DNA of 64,000 bases. Origin: Streptomyces harbinensis. GTDB lineage: Bacteria; Actinomycetota; Actinomycetes; Streptomycetales; Streptomycetaceae. Below are positions 16,561 to 25,000 of the stretch, piece after piece (positions within the stretch are counted from its first letter, which is position 1; the number at the start of each line of letters is the position of its first letter). The stretch spans positions 807,135-871,134 of the forward strand of contig NZ_FPAB01000001.1 of assembly GCF_900116145.1 (NCBI RefSeq). Reading direction: 5' to 3'. Both the position numbers and the translations under genes were made by a program. The notes below the pieces were generated by a model. It ran no database searches. It worked only from the letters and a program-made list of their open reading frames with translations, and was not told the origin of the DNA.

Positions 16561-17427
16561 TCACGCCCGCAGCACAGCGGCCAGCTCCGCGATCCGCCCC
16601 GGCCCCACCCGGCAGCAGCCGCCGATCAGCTCCGCCCCCGCCGCCCGCCACTCCTCGGCGAGCGCCGGATCGAAGAGGTCGGGGCCGCGCCATGCGCCGC
16701 GCTCCCCGTCCCACCGCTCGCCGCTGTTGGGATAGGCGACCGCCGGTTTCCCGGTGAGCCGCACCGCCAGCCGTACCGCGCCGGTCACCTCGCCCGGCGC
16801 GCAGCAGTTCACACCGGCCGCCACCACCTGCGGATCCGCCGCCGCCAGGGCGAACGCCTCGGTGAGCGGCTGACCGGCCCGGGTGCGGCCCTCCGCCACG
16901 GTGTACGACAGCCACACCGGGACGCCGCAGCCGCGCGCCGCCGCCAGCATGGCCCGGGCCTCGGTCACATCCGGCACCGTCTCCAGCGCCAGCAGATCGG
17001 GCCCGGCGGCGGCCAGCTCCGCGATCCGCGGGCGGTGGAACGCCGTCAGCTCGGCCTCGGTCAGCCCGTACCGGCCCCGGTACTCGCTGCCGTCCCCCAG
17101 CACCGCCCCGTACGGGCCCACCGATGCCGCCACCAGCACCCCGGGGCCGGCGGCCTCCCGGGCCAGCGCCACGCTGTCGCGCAGCAGCGCCGCGGCGGCG
17201 TCCCGGCCGATGCCCCGGCGGGCGAAGCCCTCGAACGACGCCTGATAACTGGCCGTGATCAGCACCCGCGCCCCCGCCCGGACATAGGCGCGGTGCGCGG
17301 CGAGCAGCTGCCCCGGATCGTCCGCCAGCAGCCGCGCCGTCCACAGGTCGCCGGACAGCGCGCACCCCTGGGCCCGCAGCTGGTCGGAGAGACCGCCGTC
17401 GAGGACCAGGGGGGCGGTGCGCGGCAT
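16561..17427 (-). CDS. mmuM: Homocysteine S-methyltransferase
   Basis: The 288-aa protein transfers a methyl group from S-methylmethionine or SAM to homocysteine. It shows LVLDGGLSDQLRAQG at the N-terminus, AYVRAGARVLITASYQAS, DLLALETVPDVTEA and the zinc-binding cysteines GVNCCAP and GGCCRVGPG. It overlaps the upstream LLM oxidoreductase by one base (TAATG), so translation is coupled. No S-methylmethionine permease (mmuP) is adjacent. Confidence 0.93.
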   Translation of the reverse strand: MPRTAPLVLDGGLSDQLRAQGCALSGDLWTARLLADDPGQLLAAHRAYVRAGARVLITASYQASFEGFARRGIGRDAAAALLRDSVALAREAAGPGVLVAASVGPYGAVLGDGSEYRGRYGLTEAELTAFHRPRIAELAAAGPDLLALETVPDVTEARAMLAAARGCGVPVWLSYTVAEGRTRAGQPLTEAFALAAADPQVVAAGVNCCAPGEVTGAVRLAVRLTGKPAVAYPNSGERWDGERGAWRGPDLFDPALAEEWRAAGAELIGGCCRVGPGRIAELAAVLRA

Positions 17428-18356
17428 TACAACTGGCTCTGCACCTGGGAGGCGATCAGCTCCAGATGGTCCAGGTCGGACAGGTCCAGGATCTGGAAGT
17501 AGATCCGGGTTGCGCCGAGTTCGGCGTAGCGGCCGATCTTGTCGACCACCTCGGCGGGCGACCCGGCCAGCCCGTTCTCGCGCAGTTCGTCCACCTGGCG
17601 GCCGATCGCCGCCGCCCGCCGGGCCACCTCGGCGTCGTCCCGGCCGACGCAGGCGACCAGCGCGTTGGAGTAGATCAGCTCGGACGGGTCCCGGCCGATC
17701 TCGGTGGCGGCGGCCCGCACCCGGTCGAACTGGGCGGCCGAGTCGGCGACCGAGGCGAAGGGGATGTTGAACTCGTCCGCGTACCGGGCCGCCAGCGCCG
17801 GGGTCCGCTTGGGGCCGAGCCCGCCGAGCAGAACCGGCACCTTCGGCTGGGCGGGCTTGGGCAGTGCGGGCGAGTCGGCCAGCTGGTAGTAGGCGCCGTC
17901 GTAGGAGAAGGTGTCGCCCGGCTGGGTCTCCCACAGCCCGGTCACGATGGCCAGCTGCTCCTCCAGCCGGGGGAACTTCTCCTTCGGGAACGGGATCCCG
18001 TACGCCGTGTGCTCCTCCTCGAACCACCCCGCGCCGAGCCCCAGTTCGACCCGGCCGCCGGACATGGCGTCCACCTGGGCGACCTGGATGGCCAGCACCC
18101 CGGGCAGCCGGAAGGTGGCGGCGGTCATCAGGGTGCCGAGCCGGATGCGGCTGGTCTCGCGGGCGAGACCGGCCAGCGTGATCCACGCGTCGGTGGGGCC
18201 CGGCAGGCCGTCCACACTGCCCATCTTCAGATAGTGGTCGGACCGGAAGAAGGCGTCGAAGCCGAATTCCTCGGTGGCTTTGGCGACGGACAGCAGGGTC
18301 TCGTAGCTGGCGCCCTGCTGCGGTTCGGTGAAGATACGCAGATCCATGCGCTCCAT
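17427..18356 (-). CDS. LLM-class (F420-dependent type) oxidoreductase
   Basis: The 309-aa protein has the luciferase-like TIM-barrel pattern: FGFDAFFRSDHYLKMG, TSRIRLGTLMTAATFRLPGV, GRVELGLGAGWFEEEH (the glycine-rich loop), VPVLLGGLGPKRTPALAARY and EVVDKIGRYAELGATRIYFQ. The family uses coenzyme F420 or FMN in redox reactions; the subgroup resembles TIGR03560-type F420 enzymes. It is coupled to the downstream mmuM. The start may be 18356 or the ATG at 18347; neither has a strong ribosome site. Confidence 0.92.
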   Translation of the reverse strand: MERMDLRIFTEPQQGASYETLLSVAKATEEFGFDAFFRSDHYLKMGSVDGLPGPTDAWITLAGLARETSRIRLGTLMTAATFRLPGVLAIQVAQVDAMSGGRVELGLGAGWFEEEHTAYGIPFPKEKFPRLEEQLAIVTGLWETQPGDTFSYDGAYYQLADSPALPKPAQPKVPVLLGGLGPKRTPALAARYADEFNIPFASVADSAAQFDRVRAAATEIGRDPSELIYSNALVACVGRDDAEVARRAAAIGRQVDELRENGLAGSPAEVVDKIGRYAELGATRIYFQILDLSDLDHLELIASQVQSQL

Positions 18357-18371
18357 TGTGACCCCTGGAGA

Positions 18372-18713
18372 TCACCGGACGGGAAAGCGCTCCTCGTTGC
18401 GGTCGATCTTGGCGGCGAGCGCGGCCAGCGGATCCACGCCGAGCACGGTGCACAGCTGGAGCAGATAGGCGAGGACGTCGGCGATCTCGTCCTCGACCCG
18501 TTCGGCGCTCTCCGCGTCCTCCATGACGGTCAGGGACAGCTCGGGGGTGAGCCACTGGAAGATCTCCAGCAGCTCCCCCGCCTCCACGGTGAGCGCGGCG
18601 GCCAGGTTCTTGGGCGTGTGGAACTGCTCCCAGTCCCGGGCGGCGGCGAATTCCGCCAGCCGGTGCTGGAGGGCGGCGATCTGGTCGGGGGGTACGGAGT
18701 CGGTCACGTCCAT
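18372..18713 (-). CDS. MazG-like nucleotide pyrophosphohydrolase
   Basis: The 113-aa protein has the all-alpha NTP-pyrophosphatase motifs EAGELLEIFQW (ExxE) and DEIADVLAYLLQL (ExxD). It probably hydrolyses noncanonical or damaged NTPs to NMP and PPi (house-cleaning role). The ATG at 18713 is chosen because MDVTDSVPPDQIAALQ begins the first helix. It lies 15 bp upstream of the LLM gene in the same direction and follows the type VII secretion operon by about 86 bp. Confidence 0.92.
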   Translation of the reverse strand: MDVTDSVPPDQIAALQHRLAEFAAARDWEQFHTPKNLAAALTVEAGELLEIFQWLTPELSLTVMEDAESAERVEDEIADVLAYLLQLCTVLGVDPLAALAAKIDRNEERFPVR

Positions 18714-18799
18714 GGGTCTATCACCGTCCGCGCCGGCGCCGGGCACCGGCCCCGTACCGGCACCGGCGGGCGCGGGGGTACGGGGCGGGTACGGTCCGG

Positions 18800-19537
18800 T
18801 CAGCCGCCGCGCCGTGCCTGCGGTGTCCCCGGGGTGAGCAGCGCGGTCTCCCCCGGCGAGACATCGGGGCGCAGCACCTCGGCGGTGCCGGCGGCGGGCC
18901 GGAACAGGGCGATCTCGCCGGGGGCGAGAGCGGCGGCGAGCCGGCCGGCGTCCTCGCCCAGCACCCGCGCGGCCATCGGGGCGAACTGCGCGTCCAGCGT
19001 CAGGACGGCGTCCGCGCCGCCCCAGAACCGGGAGTGCCGCGGCACCGCCCGGGTCACGTGCAGCACCGTGCGCCAGGGGCCGGCGGCGCTCGCCGCGGGC
19101 GGCGGGCGGCGGCGGTCGCTGATCAGCGCCTGCGGGCCGGACTCCACGGTGGGCGGGGCCGGGGTGCGGTCCGGCCAGTCGCCGATGCCCTCGCCCTCCG
19201 CGAACTCCAGCCGGTCACCGGCGGCGAGCCGCACCCCCGACCACTGGTCCGGCACCCGGGTGCTCGCGGTGACCCGCGCCCCGGCCGCCAGCAGCCGCAG
19301 CGCGAACAGCCGGCCGAACAGCGACTCGCCCAGCACGCCGATCCGGGTCCCGGTGCCGCCGAGGGCAGGCACCGACACCGGCCGCCCGGCCCGGTCCGTG
19401 CCCAGATGGATGCCGGCCGCCACCGGCAGCGCGTGCACCCCGCCGCGCTCCTCGTCCCGCCACCGTTCGGCGGGGATGACCGCCGTACCCGTCCCGTGTC
19501 CGCGCACCGCGCGCTCCTTTCGCATCGTCCCGCTCAC
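18800..19537 (-). CDS. Hypothetical protein, last gene of the type VII secretion operon
   Basis: The 245-aa protein starts at a GTG whose GTGA overlaps the stop of eccE; an ATG at 19525 is an alternative. It contains TRIGVLGESLFGRLFALRLLAAGARVTAST, seen here as GVLGESLFGRLFALRLLAA, which looks like a Rossmann-type glycine turn, but no family is certain. There is no signal peptide and no membrane segment. Position and coupling indicate a cytoplasmic accessory of the ESX machine, perhaps nucleotide- or cofactor-binding. Function unknown. Confidence 0.75.
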   Translation of the reverse strand: MSGTMRKERAVRGHGTGTAVIPAERWRDEERGGVHALPVAAGIHLGTDRAGRPVSVPALGGTGTRIGVLGESLFGRLFALRLLAAGARVTASTRVPDQWSGVRLAAGDRLEFAEGEGIGDWPDRTPAPPTVESGPQALISDRRRPPPAASAAGPWRTVLHVTRAVPRHSRFWGGADAVLTLDAQFAPMAARVLGEDAGRLAAALAPGEIALFRPAAGTAEVLRPDVSPGETALLTPGTPQARRGG

Positions 19538-20682
19538 CGCGCGGCCCCGGACGGCACCAGGCCCGCCGCCTCCCACACCGAGCGGGCGGGGTGGGCCAGC
19601 GGAAGGGTCGCCAGCAGACCGGCCCGCTGGTCGGCCGCCGGCGGGCCGACGGTCCCGGTACGGATCAGGCGGTCGCGTTCGGCGGCGGCGTGCTGGGCGA
19701 CGGTGGACACCAGCCGGACCGCCGTGCGTACCCGGATGCCGTCGTCGTGGGTGAGGGTGGCCGCCGTCACCACCCGGTCGGCCGTGCAGCCGCCCAGCGC
19801 GGTGATCAGCCGGGCCCAGTCGGCCGCGGCGGCGACCGGCACGGTCATGGTGCAGTGCGTGGCCGCCTTGCCCGCCCAACTGCCCGGCAGGGCCCGGCCC
19901 TCGCCGGTGGCGTCGCCCGTCTGCCGCAGCAGCGCCGCCGTCTCCTCCGGCCCCAGCGGCCTCGACGGCATGCCCTGGGCTGCCAGCCGGGCGCGCAGCC
20001 GGGCGAGCGCGGCCACCACCGCGGCCCGCCCGCCCACCGCGCCGCCGCCGCGCCGCGCCGCCGCCTCCGGCGCGTCCAGCGGCTCGTAGCGCAGCACCAG
20101 ATGGGCCCGGACGGCCACCGGGCGTCCCTCGGAGGGCAGTTGCCGGTAGGCGACGGTGGGCTGGTAGCGGTAGTGGAAGTCCCACGGCGGCACCCCGAAC
20201 TGCTCCACCAGCACCTGGGCGGCGGCCGGGCGCGCCGGGTCCTCGGTGAGCGCGTACGCGATGAGGTCCACCGGCAGCGAGGGCACCGTCCCGCCGGGGA
20301 AGGCCAGCACGGCGGCGTGCCCGCGGCCGTCCGCGAGCACCCCGACCGGTGGGCCGTTGCGGTCGGTGACCGCGGTGATGTCCAGGGCGGGGAGCAGCGT
20401 ACGGGCCAGGTCCGGCGGCCCGCCCCCGTACGGCGCCCCGCCGGGGTGCTCGGGGTCCGGGTCGCCGGCCGGGGCCGGCTGTCGGGTGTCCTGCCGCAGC
20501 CGGGCGGTGACCAGCTGATCGGCCCACCGGCCGCGGCGCCGCAGCAGCGCCCCGGCCAGGGTGACGGCGCCGCCGCCGATCAGCGCGCCGCCGGCGGCCC
20601 CGCCGACCGCGACCCCGGCCGCCGCCGCGCCGAGACCGGCTTCCAGGGCCACCCAGCGGGCCCGCCCGAATCCCCTGCTCAT
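19534..20682 (-). CDS. eccE: Type VII secretion protein EccE
   Basis: The 382-aa membrane protein has a hydrophobic N-terminus with two helices in a Gly/Ala-rich stretch (about residues 11-48), then a soluble domain with VDLIAYALTEDP, WDFHYRYQPTVAYRQLP and AATHCTMTVPVAAAADW. This is the layout of actinobacterial EccE, a peripheral component of the ESX inner-membrane complex. Its ATG overlaps the eccB stop as ATGA and its TGA overlaps the next gene's GTG. Identification rests on topology and operon position as much as on motifs. Confidence 0.87.
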   Translation of the reverse strand: MSRGFGRARWVALEAGLGAAAAGVAVGGAAGGALIGGGAVTLAGALLRRRGRWADQLVTARLRQDTRQPAPAGDPDPEHPGGAPYGGGPPDLARTLLPALDITAVTDRNGPPVGVLADGRGHAAVLAFPGGTVPSLPVDLIAYALTEDPARPAAAQVLVEQFGVPPWDFHYRYQPTVAYRQLPSEGRPVAVRAHLVLRYEPLDAPEAAARRGGGAVGGRAAVVAALARLRARLAAQGMPSRPLGPEETAALLRQTGDATGEGRALPGSWAGKAATHCTMTVPVAAAADWARLITALGGCTADRVVTAATLTHDDGIRVRTAVRLVSTVAQHAAAERDRLIRTGTVGPPAADQRAGLLATLPLAHPARSVWEAAGLVPSGAAR

Positions 20683-22070
20683 TCCTGGTTCCCCTTCTGT
20701 TCCACCACGGCGGCCAGCGGATCGAGCACGGGCCCGGCCGGCAGCAGTCCGACGAAGCTGGCCGGCACGGTGGGCGCGGCGCCCGGCGCGTACCGCAGCC
20801 GTTCCACCGCCTCGGGCGAGGCGAACGGGTAGGCCAGGCCGCCGTCGGTCACCAGGGTGTATGTGCCGCCCGCCCCGGCGGAGGTGGTGGCGCGCACCAC
20901 CGCGCCGGAGCCGGCCGGCACCCAGATCTCGTCCAGCGCGCCGAGCCGCCCGTCCCCGGACCGCACCGGGGTGAGCCCGCCGGGCTCGGGCAGGGTGGCG
21001 GGCAGATGGACGGTGGCCCGCCACGGCGCGTCCCCGGGCTGGCCGCCCGGCGGGGTGCTGACGCACACCGGCTGGTTGCGGCCGGGGTCGGTGGCCACCG
21101 GGCGTGCCTCGGGCCACGAGCGGTCGCCGGGGGCGGACTCCGCCGAGCGCGGGGCGCGGGCGGCCTCGGTGGCCGAGACGGTGTGGTCGGTGGTGGCGTG
21201 CGCCCCGAGCAGGGTGTGCACCAGCTCCGGCAGCGAGACCAGGCCGTCCGGCCGGACCAGGAAGTACTGCGGGCTGCCGCCGCCGGGGTCGGTGTGCGCG
21301 AGGTCGCCGACGGCGGCCGGGAAGGGCAGCTCCACGCCGGGCGTGTCGCCGGTGCCGCTGCCGGGCTCGGGGATGGTGATCCCGGGGCCCTCGGGCAGCG
21401 TCGCGATGATCCGCAGCGGGAGCGGGACGGGGTCCCGGGTGAGGCTCAGCAGATCGCGGATGCCCTGCTCCAGTGCGTAGCGGCGGCCTTCGGTGAGCAG
21501 CCACAGGGCGCCGTCCTCGTCCTCGGCGAGCACCGTCGCCGGGTCCTCGCCGGTGGCGGCGGCCTCGGGGACGGAGACGTACAGGGCCGTTCTGGCCGGG
21601 TCGCCGCCGTTCTCGGCGGGGACGGCGCACAGCGTCCACAGGTCGTCGACGAGCGCGTCGGCCGAGGGCAGCGCGTCGGGCGCGCCGGGGATGCCGACCG
21701 GGAGCCCGCGGGGGGCGGCGTCCAGGACGGACTGGCGCACGGTGGTGACCTCGCCGCCGCCCGCCAGCAGCGCGGAGGCGAGGTTGAGCGCCGGGTGGAC
21801 GGTGCCGTCGCTGACCACGTACCGGTCGCCGCTGCCGCCGGCGACGACGGCCCCGGTCGCGGGCAGGCCGGGGCCGCGCCCCGCGCCGAGCATGCCGGCG
21901 ATGCCGAAGCCCGCCATGATGAGGACGCCGACCGCCACCCCGCTGCCCAGGGCGCGGTTGAGGCGGCGTCTGGGGTCGGTTCTGGCCTCGTCGGTGCCCC
22001 GGAAGAGGCTGGTGGTGCGGCGGCGGTTGTCGTAGGCGTACGCCTCGGCCTGTTCGCGTGTGGTGGCCAT
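20679..22070 (-). CDS. eccB: Type VII secretion protein EccB
   Basis: The 463-aa protein begins with the EccB-type MATTREQAEAYAYDNRRRTT, followed by SLFRGTDEARTDPRRRL. It has one membrane helix (about residues 43-62) and a large extracytoplasmic domain. It contains the EccB-like YVVSDGTVHPALNLASALL, GRRYAL and QPVCVSTPPGG segments. EccB is the periplasm-side scaffold of the ESX core complex with EccC, EccD and EccE. It lies 3 bp after mycP and overlaps eccE by 4 nt. Confidence 0.95.
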   Translation of the reverse strand: MATTREQAEAYAYDNRRRTTSLFRGTDEARTDPRRRLNRALGSGVAVGVLIMAGFGIAGMLGAGRGPGLPATGAVVAGGSGDRYVVSDGTVHPALNLASALLAGGGEVTTVRQSVLDAAPRGLPVGIPGAPDALPSADALVDDLWTLCAVPAENGGDPARTALYVSVPEAAATGEDPATVLAEDEDGALWLLTEGRRYALEQGIRDLLSLTRDPVPLPLRIIATLPEGPGITIPEPGSGTGDTPGVELPFPAAVGDLAHTDPGGGSPQYFLVRPDGLVSLPELVHTLLGAHATTDHTVSATEAARAPRSAESAPGDRSWPEARPVATDPGRNQPVCVSTPPGGQPGDAPWRATVHLPATLPEPGGLTPVRSGDGRLGALDEIWVPAGSGAVVRATTSAGAGGTYTLVTDGGLAYPFASPEAVERLRYAPGAAPTVPASFVGLLPAGPVLDPLAAVVEQKGNQE

Positions 22071-22073
22071 GTG

Positions 22074-23543
22074 TCAGGTCCGGTTCCGGGTGGAGGACGG
22101 GGCGGTGGTGGCGGATCTGCCGCGCGGTGCGGCGCGACCGGGCGGGGCGCCGGCGGGGCGGGGGGCGGCGGCCGGCGGGAGGTCGGTGCCGTCCAGCCAG
22201 TCGAGGCGGGTCGCCGCCGGGGGGCCGGGCGGGGGGTGGTCGGCCGGCGGGCCGCCGGGGCCCGGGCCGAGCGGGCCCGGGTGCCAGCCCCGGCGGGCGG
22301 CGCGGCGGACGGCCGGGACGGCCGGCAGGCCGAGCACGACGGCCAGCAGCAGTCCGCCGCTGACCGCCAGCGCGGTGACGGCGGTGTCGGAGAGCCCGGG
22401 CTCGGGCCGGGGCACCGCCTGGACCGGGATGGCGGCGGGCGCCCGGTCCTCGTCGTCGCCCGCGGCGCCCCCGGCGCGTTCCAGGCCCAGCCCGGTCACG
22501 GCGCCGAACGGGTCGACGATGCCCGCGCCCGTCAGGTCGTTGCGCCCGCCGCCGACCGGCGAGGCGGAGGCGATCAGCCGCCGGGCGACCTCCTCGGCGC
22601 TCAGCTCCGGGAAGCGGGAGAGGACCAGGGCGGCGGCGCCGGAGACCTGGGCGGCGGCGAAGCTGGTCCCCGACTCGGCCCGGTAGCCGGAGCCGCCGGG
22701 CGCCACCACGGTGAGGTTCTCGCCGTAGGCGGCCAGGTCGACCCACTCGGCGGCGTTCGAGGACTGCATGGGCGCGCCGGCGCCGTCGACGGCGGCGACC
22801 GCCAGCACCCCGTCGTAGGCGGCGGGGTACATGGACTGGGACGGGTCGCGGTTGCCCTCGTTGCCGGCCGCGGCGATCACCAGCACCCCGGCGTCCACCG
22901 CCCGTTCGACGGCTTCGCGCACCGGTGCGCGGTCGCCGGGGATGGCGAAGGAGAGATTGAGGACGGCGGCGCCGGAGTCCACGGCGTCGTCGATGGCGGC
23001 GGCCAGGGTCTCGAAACTGGCCCGGTCCACACCGTCGGCGATCCGGACCGGGTAGACGGCGGCGTCGGGGGCGACGCCGGCCATCCGATCCCCCTCGGTG
23101 CGTTCGGCGGCGATGAGGCCGGCGACGGCGGTGCCGTGGCCCTCGCAGTCCTGTTCCGGTGCGGGGGCGGAGCGCTCGAAGCCGTGCGCGGCCGGGACCA
23201 TGACGTACTCGCTGCCGGTGACGACGGCGTCCGCGAGGTCCGGGTGCCGGGCGTCCACGCCGGAGTCGACGACGGCCACGGTCACGCCCTCGCCGGTGGC
23301 CAGGTCCCAGGTCTGGCGCAGGCCGAGCAGGTCGATCAGCGGGTGGGGGCCGCCGTCCGGCAGGTCCACGCCGGTGACCTCCTGCCGGCACGGTTCGGCG
23401 GCCAGGGCGCGGCCGGCGGTGCCGGGCGGGGAGAGCGGGGTCAGGGGCGCGAGGACGAGGGCGGCGGTGAGGGCGAGGAGCGTACCCGCCCGCCGCCGGG
23501 CCGCCGCCGCGGGGCCGCCGGGTATCCGGTGGGTGCTGGTCAT
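22074..23543 (-). CDS. mycP: Type VII secretion-associated serine protease mycosin
   Basis: The 489-aa subtilisin-fold protease has a signal peptide (ARRRAGTLLALTAALVLAPL), the triad VAVVDSGVDARHPDLA (Asp), DCEGHGTAVAGLIA (His) and ESGTSFAAAQVSGAAAL (Ser), and AAGNEGN for the oxyanion hole. A proline-rich stretch and one C-terminal membrane helix (TAVTALAVSGGLLLAVVLGL) anchor it, with a cytoplasmic Pro-rich tail. Mycosins stabilise the ESX membrane complex and process substrates. It lies between eccD and eccB, with 11-bp and 3-bp gaps. Confidence 0.96.
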   Translation of the reverse strand: MTSTHRIPGGPAAAARRRAGTLLALTAALVLAPLTPLSPPGTAGRALAAEPCRQEVTGVDLPDGGPHPLIDLLGLRQTWDLATGEGVTVAVVDSGVDARHPDLADAVVTGSEYVMVPAAHGFERSAPAPEQDCEGHGTAVAGLIAAERTEGDRMAGVAPDAAVYPVRIADGVDRASFETLAAAIDDAVDSGAAVLNLSFAIPGDRAPVREAVERAVDAGVLVIAAAGNEGNRDPSQSMYPAAYDGVLAVAAVDGAGAPMQSSNAAEWVDLAAYGENLTVVAPGGSGYRAESGTSFAAAQVSGAAALVLSRFPELSAEEVARRLIASASPVGGGRNDLTGAGIVDPFGAVTGLGLERAGGAAGDDEDRAPAAIPVQAVPRPEPGLSDTAVTALAVSGGLLLAVVLGLPAVPAVRRAARRGWHPGPLGPGPGGPPADHPPPGPPAATRLDWLDGTDLPPAAAPRPAGAPPGRAAPRGRSATTAPSSTRNRT

Positions 23544-23554
23544 CCCGGTCTCCC

Positions 23555-25000
23555 TCACACTTTGAGGTTGAGCAGGGTGGTGTAGACCTGCCAGACCGCC
23601 AGCACCAGGGGCACCACGGACACCAGGACGACCGTCTCCAGCAGGTCCAGGCCGCGCAACAGCCGGGGGTTGACCCGGATCCGTCCCGCGGCCACCGCGA
23701 CGCCGCCCGCCGCCAGCGCGGTGACCAGGGCCACCGGCAGGGCGATGCCCAGCAGGGCCAGGGTGCTGCCGGCCTGGCCGAGGACGAGGGCGGCGGCGCC
23801 GCCCAGGAGGGTCAGCAGGGCGGTGACCAGGGAGACGGCCGCCTGGCGGGTCTCCTTGAACAGCCGGGACCGCAGCATCATCAGCACGACCAGCACCGCG
23901 CCGAGGACGGTCGGGTACACCCCGCCGGAGGCGAACAGCACCAGCGCGCCGGCCCCGGCCACCAGATGGCTGCCGAGCAGCATGCCGAGCAGCAGCCGGC
24001 GGGCCTGTTCGATCCGGGCGCGCAGCCGGGCGTGCTCCAGCTGGCTGGGCAGCGCTTCCAGGTCCTCGGCCGAGGCGGCCACGTACGGGGCGGGGATGCG
24101 GGCGAACCGCAGGGCCAGGGTCGGCCACACGGTGGTCAGCGCCAGGGCCAGTGGCGCGGCGACGGCGGCTCCCCGGGCGGGCTCCGCGTCCCACAGGACG
24201 GCGGCGAGCGGGGCGACGGCGCCCAGCGGGCCCGCGGTGACCAGGGCGGTGAAGGTGCTTTCGCCGCCGCCGACCAGCAGCGGCCCCACCGCGCCGATGA
24301 CCGCGAGCGTGGCGCAGGCCAGCAGCACATGGCCGGCGCCCAGGCCGCCGAGGCCCGGCTCGGTGCCCAGCAGCCGGACGGCGCCGAGCACGGCGAGCGG
24401 GGCGGCCAGCGCGCCGGCGAAGGTGCCGGCCTCCCGGTCGGCGAACGCCCGGGACATCAGCACGCCGACGGCCAGCGCGAACAGCGCCGTGGCCAGCCCG
24501 AGCCAGCCCGGCAGCCGGCCGGGGGCGACGACCAGCGCGCCGCACCCGGCGACGGCGGCGACGACGGCCAGCCCCGCGGCGGTGCGGCGGGTGGCGGCCG
24601 GCGGCCACGGGCCGCGTACCCCGTGGTCGCCGATGACCTCCACCACGTCGTCGTACAGCGGCGGGGTGGTGTCGTCGTGGCCGTGCCCGAGGAACAGCAG
24701 ATCGCCCTCGCGGACGCCCTGCGCGGTGAGCGAGTCGGCGGCGTCCAGGGCGCTGCCGTCGTCCCGGCGCAGGATCCAGCCGCCGTGCCGCACCCCGCCG
24801 TCGGCTTCCGGCTCCCCGCCGGCGTGCCGCAGCAGGGTGGGCAGCAGCCGGGCGAGCGGGACGGCGGCGGGGACCGCCAGGTCGGCGCGGCCGGCCGGTC
24901 CTGCCAGGCCGATGCGGACGAACTCGGTGGTACGGGCGGCGGGTGCCGGTGCCTGCGGGGGCGGCGCGGTCGCCGGGCGCGGGGTGGTGGGGGCGCTCAT
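23555..25000 (-). CDS. eccD: Type VII secretion integral membrane protein EccD
   Basis: The 481-aa protein has an N-terminal ubiquitin-like domain (about residues 24-105: RTTEFVRIGLAGPAGRADLA to GVREGDLLFLGH). About eleven membrane helices follow, with RIPAPYVAASAEDLEALPSQ in the central loop. This is the EccD layout; EccD forms the inner-membrane barrel of the ESX complex. Its ATG overlaps the eccC stop as ATGA, so synthesis is coupled to the ATPase. Confidence 0.95.
   Translation of the reverse strand: MSAPTTPRPATAPPPQAPAPAARTTEFVRIGLAGPAGRADLAVPAAVPLARLLPTLLRHAGGEPEADGGVRHGGWILRRDDGSALDAADSLTAQGVREGDLLFLGHGHDDTTPPLYDDVVEVIGDHGVRGPWPPAATRRTAAGLAVVAAVAGCGALVVAPGRLPGWLGLATALFALAVGVLMSRAFADREAGTFAGALAAPLAVLGAVRLLGTEPGLGGLGAGHVLLACATLAVIGAVGPLLVGGGESTFTALVTAGPLGAVAPLAAVLWDAEPARGAAVAAPLALALTTVWPTLALRFARIPAPYVAASAEDLEALPSQLEHARLRARIEQARRLLLGMLLGSHLVAGAGALVLFASGGVYPTVLGAVLVVLMMLRSRLFKETRQAAVSLVTALLTLLGGAAALVLGQAGSTLALLGIALPVALVTALAAGGVAVAAGRIRVNPRLLRGLDLLETVVLVSVVPLVLAVWQVYTTLLNLKV

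Noticed and set aside
21006..23585. 859-codon plus-strand frame opposite mycP and eccB
   Set aside because: Antisense shadow typical of high-GC coding DNA; the minus-strand genes have full family motifs.
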